DNA from: Myxococcus qinghaiensis | Lineage (GTDB): Bacteria > Myxococcota > Myxococcia > Myxococcales > Myxococcaceae | Assembly: GCF_024198215.1 (NCBI RefSeq) | Contig: NZ_JAKCFA010000028.1 | Coordinates: 62,001-126,000, forward strand | DNA length: 64,000 bases | Direction: 5' to 3' | Position numbers and translations under genes: made by a program | The notes under the pieces: model-generated | The model's input: only the letters and a program-made list of their open reading frames with translations | Told to the model about the DNA's origin: nothing | Databases searched by the model: none | In this document: piece after piece, positions 9,657 to 17,965 of the stretch | Position numbering within the stretch: the stretch's first letter is position 1 | How the letters are laid out: every line of letters begins with the position of its first letter

Positions 9657-9670
9657 GCCGTTGTCTCTCC

Positions 9671-9701
9671 GTGCTCCGGGCCACCCAACGGCCCGGGGCA
9701 C
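9671..9701 (+). terminator. Hairpin after the FIST-kinase-receiver operon
   Basis: A 12-bp stem with one G-U pair: GTGCTCCGGGCC at 9671-9682 and GGCCCGGGGCAC at 9690-9701, with a 7-nt loop. It lies 14 nt after the receiver stop codon. There is no U-tract, so it could be a weak or factor-assisted terminator, or an mRNA-end stabiliser. Confidence 0.55.
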
Positions 9702-9813
9702 GGGCACCCGAAGCACCCACCGTCGTAGCGAGCCACGTCCGCTGTCCCAAGCAGGGCACGTCTCCTTCGCGCTCCCACCTCTGAATGCCCAACCTCTCCC
9801 TTCGGAGGGCACC

Positions 9814-10698
9814 ATGCACACGCCACATGGTTACAGTTATGCGGAAAAGTTGCGGCAGGAACTGGATGAGCCTCTCTTCAACCCGATGCTGAAGAAGTGG
9901 GTGGGCCGCGGAGAGCTGGACTACGAGGTGTACCTCAAGACGCCGCAGCTCCTGGCGTTGCAGGCCCCGGAGGAGCAGCGCGTCTCGCATGACGAGCTGA
10001 TGTTCCAGGTGGTGCACCAGGCGCAGGAGCTGTGGCTGAAGCTGGCCTCGCGCGAGGCGGTGGAGGTGGTGGCGGAGTTGGACCGCGACGCGCTGTGGGC
10101 GGCGTCCGCGCGGCTGGAGCGCCTGTCGCGCATCGTCCAGGGCCTGAAGACGGAGCTGGCCGTGCTGGAGACGATGACGCCGGACACCTATCAGGTCATC
10201 CGTCGCAGCCTGGGCAACGGCAGCGGGCAGGAGTCCCCCGGCTACAACATGCTGCGCAAGGCGGCGGAGGGACTGGAGCAGGCCCTGGAGCGGCTCCTCG
10301 CGCGCCGCGCGCGGACGTTGCTGGAGGTGTACCAGGGCGGCCCGGATGACCTGAAGCGGCTGTGCGAGCAGCTGGTGGACGTGGACGAGGCCTTCCAGGG
10401 TTGGTTGCACGCGCACTTCCAGCTCGTGCGGCGCACCATCGGCGTGGACCGCTCCGTGAAGGCGCTGGACGGGCTGCCCACGCAGGTGCTGGCGGGGCGG
10501 ATGACGCTTCCCCTGTTCCGCCAGCTCTGGGACGTGCGCGTGGAGCTGACGGCCGGGTGGCGGCGCGAGGGCGGCCATGTGCCAGGCGCCCGTCGCGAGG
10601 GCTGCATGGAGGGCGCGATGGGGGCCTTCGCCACCGCGCCGAGGGGAGCGAGCGGGTGCCCGGTGCATCCGGGCTTCCCTCCTCGGGGCGAGTCGTGA
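9814..10698 (+). CDS. Tryptophan 2,3-dioxygenase-like haem enzyme
   Basis: A 294-aa protein starting at the ATG behind CGGAGGG. It carries the main TDO landmarks: DELMFQVVHQAQELWLKL (distal His68, Phe64), LETMTPDTYQVIRRSL (Arg130, the expected substrate-carboxylate residue, with Tyr126 in place of Phe), and a predicted axial His201 in WLHAHFQLVRRTIG. Two canonical elements differ. The GFQSxQFR segment reads GQESPGYN, and the GTGG(S/T)SG substrate loop after the axial His is replaced by SVKALDG. That fits a TDO-like subgroup within the haem-dependent aromatic oxygenases rather than a housekeeping TDO. The stop overlaps the start of an O-methyltransferase, suggesting a two-step modification pathway. 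Substrate unknown. Confidence 0.8.
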   Translation: MHTPHGYSYAEKLRQELDEPLFNPMLKKWVGRGELDYEVYLKTPQLLALQAPEEQRVSHDELMFQVVHQAQELWLKLASREAVEVVAELDRDALWAASARLERLSRIVQGLKTELAVLETMTPDTYQVIRRSLGNGSGQESPGYNMLRKAAEGLEQALERLLARRARTLLEVYQGGPDDLKRLCEQLVDVDEAFQGWLHAHFQLVRRTIGVDRSVKALDGLPTQVLAGRMTLPLFRQLWDVRVELTAGWRREGGHVPGARREGCMEGAMGAFATAPRGASGCPVHPGFPPRGES

Positions 10699-11729
10699 CG
10701 TCGGGGCAGCGCCCCCTGGCCGAGTCACCTCGCGCGCTGCTGCACCTGCTCTACAACGGCGCCAGGGCGGTGGACGTGGTGGAGGCGTCTCTCCAGCTGG
10801 GGCTGCTCGAGTCGCTGGAGGGCCCCGCCCCCGTGTCGCTGGCGGAGCTGGCGGCGAAGCATGGCCTGGTGCCAGGCCGGCTCTACAAGCTGCTGGACTG
10901 CCTGGAGAGCCTGGGCCTGGTGACGCGGGTGCAGGACACGGACGCGCTCGCGTCCGCGCGCTACCACGCGGTGCCGGGGCTGCGCGAGGCGGCCATCGCC
11001 GTGGCGGGCCGGGAGAAGGACCGCGAGAAGTTCCCCTGGCGCGCGCTGCACGGGCGGCTGGGCGACGTGCTGCGCGGACAGCACTCCATCTCCCCGGACG
11101 ACTTCGACTGGCCGCTGCGCACGCAGGAGCAGTTGGAGGGCTTCGAGACGAGCATGGCCGCGGGCCTGCCGCCCATCCTGGAGTCGCTGCGCCCGCACTC
11201 AGCGCGGCTGTGGAAGGGCGACGTGCGCGTGCTGGACGTGGGAGGCGGCGACGGCAGCCTCGCGGCGCTGCTCACGCGCGAGCACCCCACCCTGCGCACG
11301 GACGTCTACAACCTGCCGGCGACGCGCGCGCTGGTGGAGCGCACGCGCGAGCGCTTCGGCCTGACGCCCTCCCAGCTGGGCTTCGTGGGCGGCGACTTCC
11401 TCACCGAGCCCCTGCCCCAGGGCTACGACGTGATGACGTTCGTCCGCGTGCTGCACGACTGGTCCGCGCAGACGGCGCAGTCGCTGCTGAAGGCCGCGTG
11501 GGCGGCGCTCCCGTCCGGGGGCCGCGTGGTCATCTGCGAGGAGTTCCGCACGCCGGAGCGCCTGGCCGCGCAGTTCTTCTGGACGTACTTCCTCATCGGC
11601 GTGGACTCGTGCGTCAGCCGGCTGCGCGAGGTGGAGCTGTACCTCCAGATGCTCCAGGACGCGGGCTTCCACGAGCGGGAGGTGCTCCGCGGCGGGCCCT
11701 TCGAGCTGGTGACGGCCGTGAAGCGCTGA
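10695..11729 (+). CDS. SAM-dependent O-methyltransferase (family 2, dimerisation + catalytic domains)
   Basis: A 344-aa protein starting at a GTG that overlaps the TGA of the dioxygenase-like gene (GTGA). Residues 10-95 form the winged-helix dimerisation domain of plant and microbial O-methyltransferases (LQLGLLESL, LAELAAKHGLVPGRLYKLLDCLESLGLV). The SAM-binding motif I is VRVLDVGGGDGSLAALL. A FVRVLHDWS segment follows in the position of the catalytic His region (compare VLHDW in the family). The tight coupling to the haem enzyme suggests it methylates that enzyme's product or a shared indole/aromatic substrate. That link is inference. Confidence 0.87.
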   Translation: MTSGQRPLAESPRALLHLLYNGARAVDVVEASLQLGLLESLEGPAPVSLAELAAKHGLVPGRLYKLLDCLESLGLVTRVQDTDALASARYHAVPGLREAAIAVAGREKDREKFPWRALHGRLGDVLRGQHSISPDDFDWPLRTQEQLEGFETSMAAGLPPILESLRPHSARLWKGDVRVLDVGGGDGSLAALLTREHPTLRTDVYNLPATRALVERTRERFGLTPSQLGFVGGDFLTEPLPQGYDVMTFVRVLHDWSAQTAQSLLKAAWAALPSGGRVVICEEFRTPERLAAQFFWTYFLIGVDSCVSRLREVELYLQMLQDAGFHEREVLRGGPFELVTAVKR

Positions 11730-11737
11730 AGACAGCA

Positions 11738-11779
11738 CGGGCCAGGGCAGGCACTGCGCTCTTCCTCTGCCCTGGCCCG
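11738..11779. terminator. Hairpin between two convergent genes
   Basis: A perfect 13-bp inverted repeat: arms 11738-11750 (CGGGCCAGGGCAG) and 11767-11779, with a 16-nt loop. It lies between the methyltransferase (plus) and the response regulator (minus), so it can act for both. There is no U-tract. Confidence 0.6.
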
Positions 11780-11898
11780 CTGGGGACCTTCCTCGCGACG
11801 ACCCGTGCGCTGGGGGGAGGGGAGGAGCGCCAGGGTCTTCGCACCCTGACACGCCCGCGCGTGCCCGCCCATTGCCTGCAAGTGCCGGCCCCGGGGAC

Positions 11899-12600
11899 TC
11901 AGACTCCTGCTGGCCGGTGAACACCCAGCTGACAGCCGAGCACCGCCAGCTGCGTGCGGTTCTCCGAGCCCAGCTTCTTGTAGATGCTGGTGATGTGCGC
12001 CTTCACCGTGCGCTCGGTGATGCTCAGGCACGCGGCGATTTTCAGGTTGTCCGCGCCCGCGGCCACGTAGCCCAGCACCTCCCGCTCGCGCGGCGTCAGG
12101 AGCCCCAGCTCCACGCCGCCCATGGGCACCTCCTCCTGCTGCACGAAGCCCGGCACGGAAGGCACCCAGGACAGCCCCGTGGGCATCAGCCGCTCTCCGC
12201 GCGCGACACGCGTCACCGCTTCGACAACCTCCGCGCAGCCCACGTTGTGCTTCCACAGATAGCCCGCGGCGCCCGCCTGCAGGCACTGCTCCACCACCTC
12301 CGGCTCGTGGTGGCTCGACAGCACCAGCGCCTTCACCGACGGATAGAAGTCATGCAGACACTGCAGCGCCGTCATGCCCGTGGCCGTTCCGTCCTGGTCC
12401 GGGGGTTCCAACCGCAAGTCCAGCACGGCCACGTGCGGCATCTGCTCCCGCACTCTCGCCAGGAAAGGCGGTGTCTGTGCGCAGCGCGCCACCACATCCA
12501 TCCCGGCGCTCTCCAACACCAACACCAGACTCTCCCTGAAGACCTGCTGGTCTTCCAAGAGGGCCACTCGGATTCGCTCATTGGAAATGTCTGTCGTCAT
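11899..12600 (-). CDS. NarL/LuxR-family response regulator (REC + HTH)
   Basis: A 233-aa protein. The start chosen is the ATG at 12600, preceded by GGAG at 5-nt spacing; an in-frame ATG at 12618 lies upstream of that site. The receiver domain has LLEDQQV near residue 15, phospho-acceptor Asp61 (AVLDLRLEP) and Lys in YLWKHN. The C-terminal helix-turn-helix is classical: LTPREREVLGYVAAGADN then SITERTVKAHITSIYKKLG. It is divergent from the histidine kinase at 12912, its probable partner, across a 311-nt region with spaced GTTCA repeats that could be its own binding site. Confidence 0.93.
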   Translation of the reverse strand: MTTDISNERIRVALLEDQQVFRESLVLVLESAGMDVVARCAQTPPFLARVREQMPHVAVLDLRLEPPDQDGTATGMTALQCLHDFYPSVKALVLSSHHEPEVVEQCLQAGAAGYLWKHNVGCAEVVEAVTRVARGERLMPTGLSWVPSVPGFVQQEEVPMGGVELGLLTPREREVLGYVAAGADNLKIAACLSITERTVKAHITSIYKKLGSENRTQLAVLGCQLGVHRPAGV

Positions 12601-12911
12601 CACCACTCCAAATGTCACCAGCGCCTCCGCGATTCAGCACGGCGAGCGCCACACCAGCAGCCTTGTTCATCAGAGGATGTTCAAAGAGTGTTCAGGGAAC
12701 GTTCAAGGTGAGCAGTGCCATCGCTCCAGGGGACCTCCATTCACAGGACGAAGCTGGGGGTGTTTCTTCACCCATATTCCAGACATCCAGACTCCTGGCA
12801 GCGCGGATTGGACACGCAGTCCACACAAGGCATACCCGTGCGGGCAAGACGTCCGCGCTGGTGGGTCCCCCTCTCTTGTCGCCGCTGGCGGCGTGGGTTA
12901 CAGCTCAAGGC
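12601..12911. other. Divergent control region between response regulator and kinase
   Basis: A 311-nt region without a convincing gene. Upstream extensions of the kinase frame into it give translations without domain character. It contains four direct GTTCA repeats at 12665-12705 (listed separately) and a stretch of lower G+C around 12730-12800. It should contain the promoters for both genes. Confidence 0.55.
12665..12705. promoter_or_regulatory. Four direct GTTCA repeats, helically phased
   Basis: GTTCA occurs at 12665, 12679, 12690 and 12701. The last three are 11 bp apart, one helical turn, within the longer pattern (T/C)GTTCA(A/G). They lie 65-105 bp upstream of the regulator start and about 210 bp upstream of the kinase start. 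Regularly spaced direct repeats in a divergent promoter are typical operators. Binding by the adjacent NarL-type regulator is inference; that family more often uses inverted heptamers. Confidence 0.45.
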
Positions 12912-14147
12912 ATGTCTCCCGCGTCTTCACCTGAGAATGAGCTCCAGGCCATCCTCGAAAAGGTAAGAAAGACACACGGCCCTGACTTCGAGCACGAGCC
13001 CCTGACCCCCGCCAGACATTCCTGGGCCCTGGAAGGCATCGCGGGCGCGCTCGCGGTGCTGCGGGGTGACGTGGTGCAGTGGGTGAACCTGCGCTGGCAA
13101 TCCCTGACACTGGCGCGGGGCCCGTGGCGTCGGCTGACGGACAGCGGGCAGGAGGAGGGGCCCGCGCTGCTCACGTTGCGCAGCGTCGTCGCGGCGGAGG
13201 CTCGCGCGCTCGAGGGGGCTTCGGCGGAGGAGATCGCCCGCACCGCGCGCTACAGCTACGCGGGAGGTCACCAGCAGATGGAGGTGCGGGTCTGTCGCGT
13301 CAGCCCCGACGGGCCCGTGGTGCTGGTGCTCGCCCAGGATGTGACCGAGCAGGTTCGCGTGGAGGAGACGCTGGAGCGCGAGCGCCGAGCGCTGGCCGAG
13401 CGGGAGCACCTGCGCATGCTGAGCGAGCAGGCCTCCGGCATCGCACATGACCTGAGCAGTCTGCTGGTGGCGATGAAGCTCCGGCTGGAGATGCTCCAGC
13501 TGAGCGACGCCAGGCAGCCTCAGCAGGCCCCCGCCGCGGCGCCGCCCGCGCACGTGGACACGCTCTTGCGCATCGTCGCGGACGCCACCACCCGGCTGTC
13601 ACGCCTGCGGGACTTCGCGCGCCAGCGGCCGGAGTCTCCGGTGGAGCCCGTGCAATTGGCGGACGTGGTGCGCGACTCGGTGGAGATCGCCCGCGACGAG
13701 CTGGAGTCCCGGGCGGCGCGGCAAGGACTGACGCTGCTGCTGGACGTGGACGTGCCCCGGCTGCCGCTGGTGGAGAGCTCCGCGGCGGACCTGCGCTGCG
13801 TCGTCCTCAACCTGCTGCGCAACGCGCGCGACGCCATGGCCCAGGGCGGCACCCTGCGCGTGCGCGGACGCCTGGCGCTGGGCCACGCCATCCTCACCGT
13901 GGAGGACGAGGGCACCGGCATCCCCGAGGAGCACCTGCTCTCCATCTTCCAGCCCTTCTTCACCACCAAGGGCCAGCACGGCACCGGGCTGGGGCTGTCC
14001 ATGGCCCATGACGTGGTGACGCGCGCGCGGGGCACCCTCAACGCCGCCAACCGCCCGGAGGGAGGCGCCATCTTCACCATCACCCTGCCCTCCCTGCAGC
14101 GAAAGGCCCCCGCCCGGGAGCGCCCCGCCTCCTGGCGCTCCGGCTGA
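12912..14147 (+). CDS. NtrB-like soluble histidine kinase
   Basis: A 411-aa protein. The ATG at 12912 was chosen because sequence upstream in this frame looks noncoding; the ribosome-binding site (AAGG) is weak. Residues 30-165 form a PAS-like sensor domain ending in VLAQDVTEQVRVEETLERER. The H-box is SGIAHDLSSLLVAMKLRLEML, close to the NtrB/AtoS type. The HATPase has the N-box NLLRNARDAM, DEGTGIP, and FTTKGQHGTGLGLSM. There is no membrane segment and no receiver. Divergence from the NarL-type regulator at 11899 suggests a two-component pair. Confidence 0.9.
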   Translation: MSPASSPENELQAILEKVRKTHGPDFEHEPLTPARHSWALEGIAGALAVLRGDVVQWVNLRWQSLTLARGPWRRLTDSGQEEGPALLTLRSVVAAEARALEGASAEEIARTARYSYAGGHQQMEVRVCRVSPDGPVVLVLAQDVTEQVRVEETLERERRALAEREHLRMLSEQASGIAHDLSSLLVAMKLRLEMLQLSDARQPQQAPAAAPPAHVDTLLRIVADATTRLSRLRDFARQRPESPVEPVQLADVVRDSVEIARDELESRAARQGLTLLLDVDVPRLPLVESSAADLRCVVLNLLRNARDAMAQGGTLRVRGRLALGHAILTVEDEGTGIPEEHLLSIFQPFFTTKGQHGTGLGLSMAHDVVTRARGTLNAANRPEGGAIFTITLPSLQRKAPARERPASWRSG

Positions 14148-14359
14148 CCGTCCCGTCCGAGTCCGGAGTTCCCGGGCGGGTGGAGTCCCACCCGGACCAC
14201 CCGTCACGTCGTGCCGCCGTCACGTGAAAGTCGGGCCCCGCGAGGAAGGGGGGTGGCGACAGGGACGCGCACCTAGGTGATAATCCGTAGGCCACCCGGC
14301 CTGGTGGCGATATCCGGTGGGCGGCGGCACCCAATCCGCGCTCTCAAGGGGGAGGCGTC

Positions 14360-14764
14360 ATGTCGGAGATGAAGATCCGCGTGCTGGTGGTGGATGATGA
14401 CCAGGAGCAGCTCGACCTGGCGGAGCGCTCGCTGTCCGCGTTCGGCTTCGATGTTCGCACACACCGCTCGTCGTTGGGCGTCTCCAACCTGGTGCGCACG
14501 ACGCTGCCGGACCTGGTGCTGCTGGACGTCAACATCCCCGCGCTCACCGGGGACAAGGTGCTGACGCTGGCGCGTGGACAGGCTCCGGCCGGGACGCGCT
14601 TCGTGCTGTTCTCCGCCTCCGACGAGGCCAAGCTGCGCGCGCTGGCCATTGCCTCGGGCGCGGACGGCTACATCACCAAGAGCACCCAGGGCGAGGAGCT
14701 GGCCAAGAAGCTCCACGCCATCCACGCCAAGGGCCGCACCGGCGTGGCCGCGCCGGCCCCGTAG
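14360..14764 (+). CDS. Single-domain response regulator (paralogue of the one at 9261)
   Basis: A 134-aa receiver behind GGGGGAGG, with no output domain. Asp56 in LVLLDVNIP is the phospho-acceptor, VVDDDQE is the acidic pocket, and Lys is in DGYITKS. The C-terminal tail is alanine/proline rich. It is strongly similar over its whole length to the receiver at 9261. It follows the NtrB-like kinase on the same strand after 212 nt and stops 18 nt before the convergent UbiB gene. Probable phosphotransfer partner of a nearby kinase; which one cannot be told from position alone. Confidence 0.92.
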   Translation: MSEMKIRVLVVDDDQEQLDLAERSLSAFGFDVRTHRSSLGVSNLVRTTLPDLVLLDVNIPALTGDKVLTLARGQAPAGTRFVLFSASDEAKLRALAIASGADGYITKSTQGEELAKKLHAIHAKGRTGVAAPAP

Positions 14765-14782
14765 GGCCCGGGCCGCCTCGCT

Positions 14783-16087
14783 TCAGCTCAGCAGCTCCGC
14801 CATCTCCAGGAAGACGCCGCGGAAGTCACCCCGCGCGCCGATGAGCCGCAGGTTCTGCGCGAGTCCCCCGGTGGAGCGGAAGAACATCACCGCTTCCGGC
14901 GGCGGCTTGATTTTGAGGAAGCGCGCCGCGTTGCGGGTGAAGTGGTTGCGCATGTCGCGGGTGATTTCGCAGGTCATGTAGTCGTACGGCGTCAGCCGCA
15001 TGGGCCTGCCGGCGATGTGCAGCACCTCGCGAATCAACTCCGCGGCCTCCTCGCCGGGCAGCTCCACGGTGAAGCCCACCTCCTGGCTCAGCCGGAGGAT
15101 GTCCATGGGCTCCAGCCGCATGGAGTGCAGGAACATGCGCCGGTTGGCGTCCACGAAGCGCGGGCTGAAGCGCTTGATGGAGCCGAAGTCCAACAGCCCC
15201 AGCCGCCCGTCCGGCATCACCATGAAGTTGCCCGGGTGCGGGTCCGCGTGGATTTCGCCCGAGCCGAAGAAGGGCCCGTACGTCGCGCGGATGAGCTGCC
15301 GCGAGACACGGAAGCGCTCATCGTTGGAGTCGACGGTGGTCACCCAGTCCTTCAGGGTGGGCCCCTCCAACAACTCCAGCGTCAGCACGCGCTCGGCGCT
15401 GTGGCTGGCGATGACCTTCGGGACGTACAAGTCCTTCAGGTCCGCCACCCCGCGCGCGAAGCCCTCCGCCAGCGAGGCCTCGCGGCGGTAGTCCAGCTCC
15501 AGCAGCAGCTCGTCGCGGAACTCGTTGAAGTAGGCGGAGCCGTCCATCAGCCGCGACGCCATCGAGACGGTCTTCACGACGAGGCCCAGGTTCTCCATGT
15601 CGTGGGTGAGCGACTCGGCGATGCCCGGGTACTGCACCTTCACGGCGACGACGCGGCCGTCCTCCAGCACCGCGCGGTGCACCTGGCCCAGCGACGCGGC
15701 GGCCAGCGGCTCCTTGCTGAACTCGCGGAAGGCGTCCTCGGGAGAAGCCCCCAGCTCCTGGCGCACCACGCGCGTCACCATGTCGTAGGACATGGCGGGC
15801 GCCTGGTTCTGCAGCCGCGCCAGCACCTGCCGCACCTCCGGGGTGAGCAGGTCCGGGTCCATGGAGATGGCCTGGCCCAGCTTCATGGCCGCGCCCTTGA
15901 GCTCTCCCAGGGTGGCGACGAGCTTCTCCGCGGAGCTCTTGCTGAGCAGCTCCGGCGTGCCGCCAGCCAGGCGCTTCGCGCTGCTCTTGAGCACGTCGGT
16001 GCCCACCTGCATGGAGAGGCCCGCCAGCTTGCGCAGCCGGGTGAAGCGCCCTTGAGGAGGAAGCGAGTCGTCGGAGTCGGAGGCCAT
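14783..16087 (-). CDS. UbiB/ABC1 (AarF-type) atypical kinase
   Basis: A 434-aa protein. The start is the ATG at 16087 behind AAGGGGA; the longer frame from 16150 has an arginine-rich leader without support. Hallmarks of the ABC1 family are visible: the KxGQ motif (MKLGQAIS), the alanine-rich loop AAASLGQVHRA in place of a glycine-rich loop, VAVKVQYPG, the catalytic-loop equivalent GEIHADPHPGNF, and LLDFGSIKRF. Family members support isoprenoid-quinone biosynthesis or lipid homeostasis. No quinone genes are adjacent. It follows the Ser/Thr kinase on the same strand after 78 nt. No strong membrane anchor is visible at the C-terminus. Confidence 0.88.
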   Translation of the reverse strand: MASDSDDSLPPQGRFTRLRKLAGLSMQVGTDVLKSSAKRLAGGTPELLSKSSAEKLVATLGELKGAAMKLGQAISMDPDLLTPEVRQVLARLQNQAPAMSYDMVTRVVRQELGASPEDAFREFSKEPLAAASLGQVHRAVLEDGRVVAVKVQYPGIAESLTHDMENLGLVVKTVSMASRLMDGSAYFNEFRDELLLELDYRREASLAEGFARGVADLKDLYVPKVIASHSAERVLTLELLEGPTLKDWVTTVDSNDERFRVSRQLIRATYGPFFGSGEIHADPHPGNFMVMPDGRLGLLDFGSIKRFSPRFVDANRRMFLHSMRLEPMDILRLSQEVGFTVELPGEEAAELIREVLHIAGRPMRLTPYDYMTCEITRDMRNHFTRNAARFLKIKPPPEAVMFFRSTGGLAQNLRLIGARGDFRGVFLEMAELLS

Positions 16088-16165
16088 GGGTCCCCTTGGA
16101 TTAACGAGGAGGCCCCTCCGGGACGCAAGACACCGCCGTGCTTCCGTCAACGCCCGGCCGCCCGC

Positions 16166-17965
16166 CTAACGCGGTGTGGGCGTGTTGCGCAGCCGGGCCC
16201 GCATGGCGCGCCAGCGCTTGAGGCCCTCCAAATCCAGCGGATCCATCCTCACGGCCTGCTCGTAGGCGGCGAGCGCCTCCTGGAGCCTGCCCACCGAGGA
16301 GAGCGCGTCACCGGACAGCCGCTGCACGGCCGCTCGGCCGTCGCGGCCGGGGAACTCCGTGAGGAAGCGGCGGCGGCAGTGCTCCAGCGCGGTGGCGGTG
16401 AGGCCCGCGGCGAGGCAGCGCTCCACGCCCTCCACGTTGCCCAGCCTCGCGTCGTATTCGACCCGCCGCTCCACATGCCCCAGCACGTGGAGCGCGGTGG
16501 CCACCCGCTCGCCCACCCGCTCCAGCTGGGCGCGCTGGCCCAGGGACAGGTTGCGGCTCTTGAGCGGCTCCAGCGCGGCGCGCGCGCGGCTTGCTCCCGC
16601 GCGCAGCGTCTCCGGGGTGGCGTCGCGAGGCACCTCCAGCACCGCGTAGTGGTCACCCGCCAGGCGGGCCCGGAAGCCCTGGAGCACCCGCTCCGCCACG
16701 GCGTCCTCCTGCATGGGGGACGGCGGAGGCGTGGGCGGCTCCAGCCGCACGCCAGACTTCACCCGCGCCAGCGCTTCATGGAAGGCCGGCGAGTTGTCGC
16801 GAAGCTGCACGCCGAAGCCCGGCGTCATGCGCCACGCCCGGGCCTGCTCCTCCGTCACGTGACGCACCACCTGGCCCGTGCAGGCCAGCTCACCGCCGGG
16901 CAGCCGCAGGAGCAGGCCCACGTCGGACAGGAGCGGCGGCGGTGACGCGTGGGTGTGGAGGAAGATGCCGGCGCGGCCCACCCACTCGCAGCGCAGCTCC
17001 GTCGAGTGCGGCGTGCCCGCCATGCGCACCCGCGCGGTGAAGCCGGGGACGGTGGGCTCGGGTTCCGGCGCGAGCGCGGTGGCCAGCGCGGCGCGCAGGT
17101 CCGCGGCCTGGGCGAAGCGGTCCGCCGGGCGCTTGGCCAGCGCGCGCAGGAGCACGCGGGACAGCGCGGGCGGCACCCCGGGGCGAACCTCGTGCGGCGG
17201 CACCGGCTGCTTCTGGAGGTGACCGATGAGCACCTCCGCCGCCGTGCGCCCCGCGAAGGGCACGCGCCCGGTGAGCAGGAAGTAGCCCAGCACGCCCACC
17301 GCGTAGATATCCGTGCGCGCGTCCACCACGTCGTCGCCGCACTGCTCGGGCGCCATGAACTCCGGCGTCCCCAGGAGCACTCCCACTTCCGTGGTGTGCA
17401 GCCCCGCGGGACGCGACAGCAGCTTGGCGATGCCGAAGTCCAACAGCTTCACGCGCTGGCGGCCCAGCAGGCCCGGCACCAGGAAGACGTTGGCGGGCTT
17501 CAAGTCGCGGTGGACGATGCCGTGCGCGTGCGCGGCGCCCAGCGCGTCACACACCTGCGACAGCAGGTCCACGACGACCGGAGGAGCCAGGGGCCCCTGC
17601 GCGAAGGCCGCCAGGCTCTGCCCCTCCAGGTACTCCATGACGAGGTAGGGGCGCCCGTCGCGCACGTCCAGGTCATAGAGCGCGACGACATTCTCGTGCT
17701 GCACCACCGTCAGCGTGCGCGCCTCTGACAGGAAGCGGGCGACGAGGTCCGGGTCCTGCGCCAGGTGCGAGTGCAGCACCTTGATGGCCACGCGCTTCTG
17801 GATGAGCGCGTGCTCGGCCAGCATCACCGTGCCCATGCCGCCCCGGCCCAGCTCCTTCAAGAGCTTGAAGTGCCCCAGCTGCTGCCCCACCAGCGAATTG
17901 GCGGGCGTGGCGGGCACTGGCGTGGGCTCCACCAACATCGGCGGCGGAGTCCCCGCGTACAGCAT
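16166..17965 (-). CDS. Ser/Thr protein kinase with PilZ-like, DnaJ-like and TPR regions
   Basis: A 599-aa protein starting at the ATG behind GGAGGG; an upstream ATG at 18073 adds a Cys/Pro-rich leader and is less likely. The Hanks-type kinase domain covers about residues 33-290: glycine loop GRGGMGTV, Lys62 in VAIKVL, HRDLKPANV with Asp154, Asp176-Phe-Gly, and APE. A PilZ-like domain follows (about 300-410; LLRLPGGELACTGQVVRH). Next is a segment opening DHYAVLEVPRDATPETL, reminiscent of a divergent J-domain, then TPR-like helices to the end (AYEQAVRMDPLDLEGL). All catalytic residues are present. No transmembrane helix, so cytoplasmic. Myxobacteria carry many kinases of this build. Confidence 0.9.
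   Translation of the reverse strand: MLYAGTPPPMLVEPTPVPATPANSLVGQQLGHFKLLKELGRGGMGTVMLAEHALIQKRVAIKVLHSHLAQDPDLVARFLSEARTLTVVQHENVVALYDLDVRDGRPYLVMEYLEGQSLAAFAQGPLAPPVVVDLLSQVCDALGAAHAHGIVHRDLKPANVFLVPGLLGRQRVKLLDFGIAKLLSRPAGLHTTEVGVLLGTPEFMAPEQCGDDVVDARTDIYAVGVLGYFLLTGRVPFAGRTAAEVLIGHLQKQPVPPHEVRPGVPPALSRVLLRALAKRPADRFAQAADLRAALATALAPEPEPTVPGFTARVRMAGTPHSTELRCEWVGRAGIFLHTHASPPPLLSDVGLLLRLPGGELACTGQVVRHVTEEQARAWRMTPGFGVQLRDNSPAFHEALARVKSGVRLEPPTPPPSPMQEDAVAERVLQGFRARLAGDHYAVLEVPRDATPETLRAGASRARAALEPLKSRNLSLGQRAQLERVGERVATALHVLGHVERRVEYDARLGNVEGVERCLAAGLTATALEHCRRRFLTEFPGRDGRAAVQRLSGDALSSVGRLQEALAAYEQAVRMDPLDLEGLKRWRAMRARLRNTPTPR

Noticed and set aside
14942..16945. 667-codon plus-strand frame opposite the UbiB and Ser/Thr kinase genes
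   Set aside because: It runs across two well-supported genes; composition is typical of an antisense shadow.
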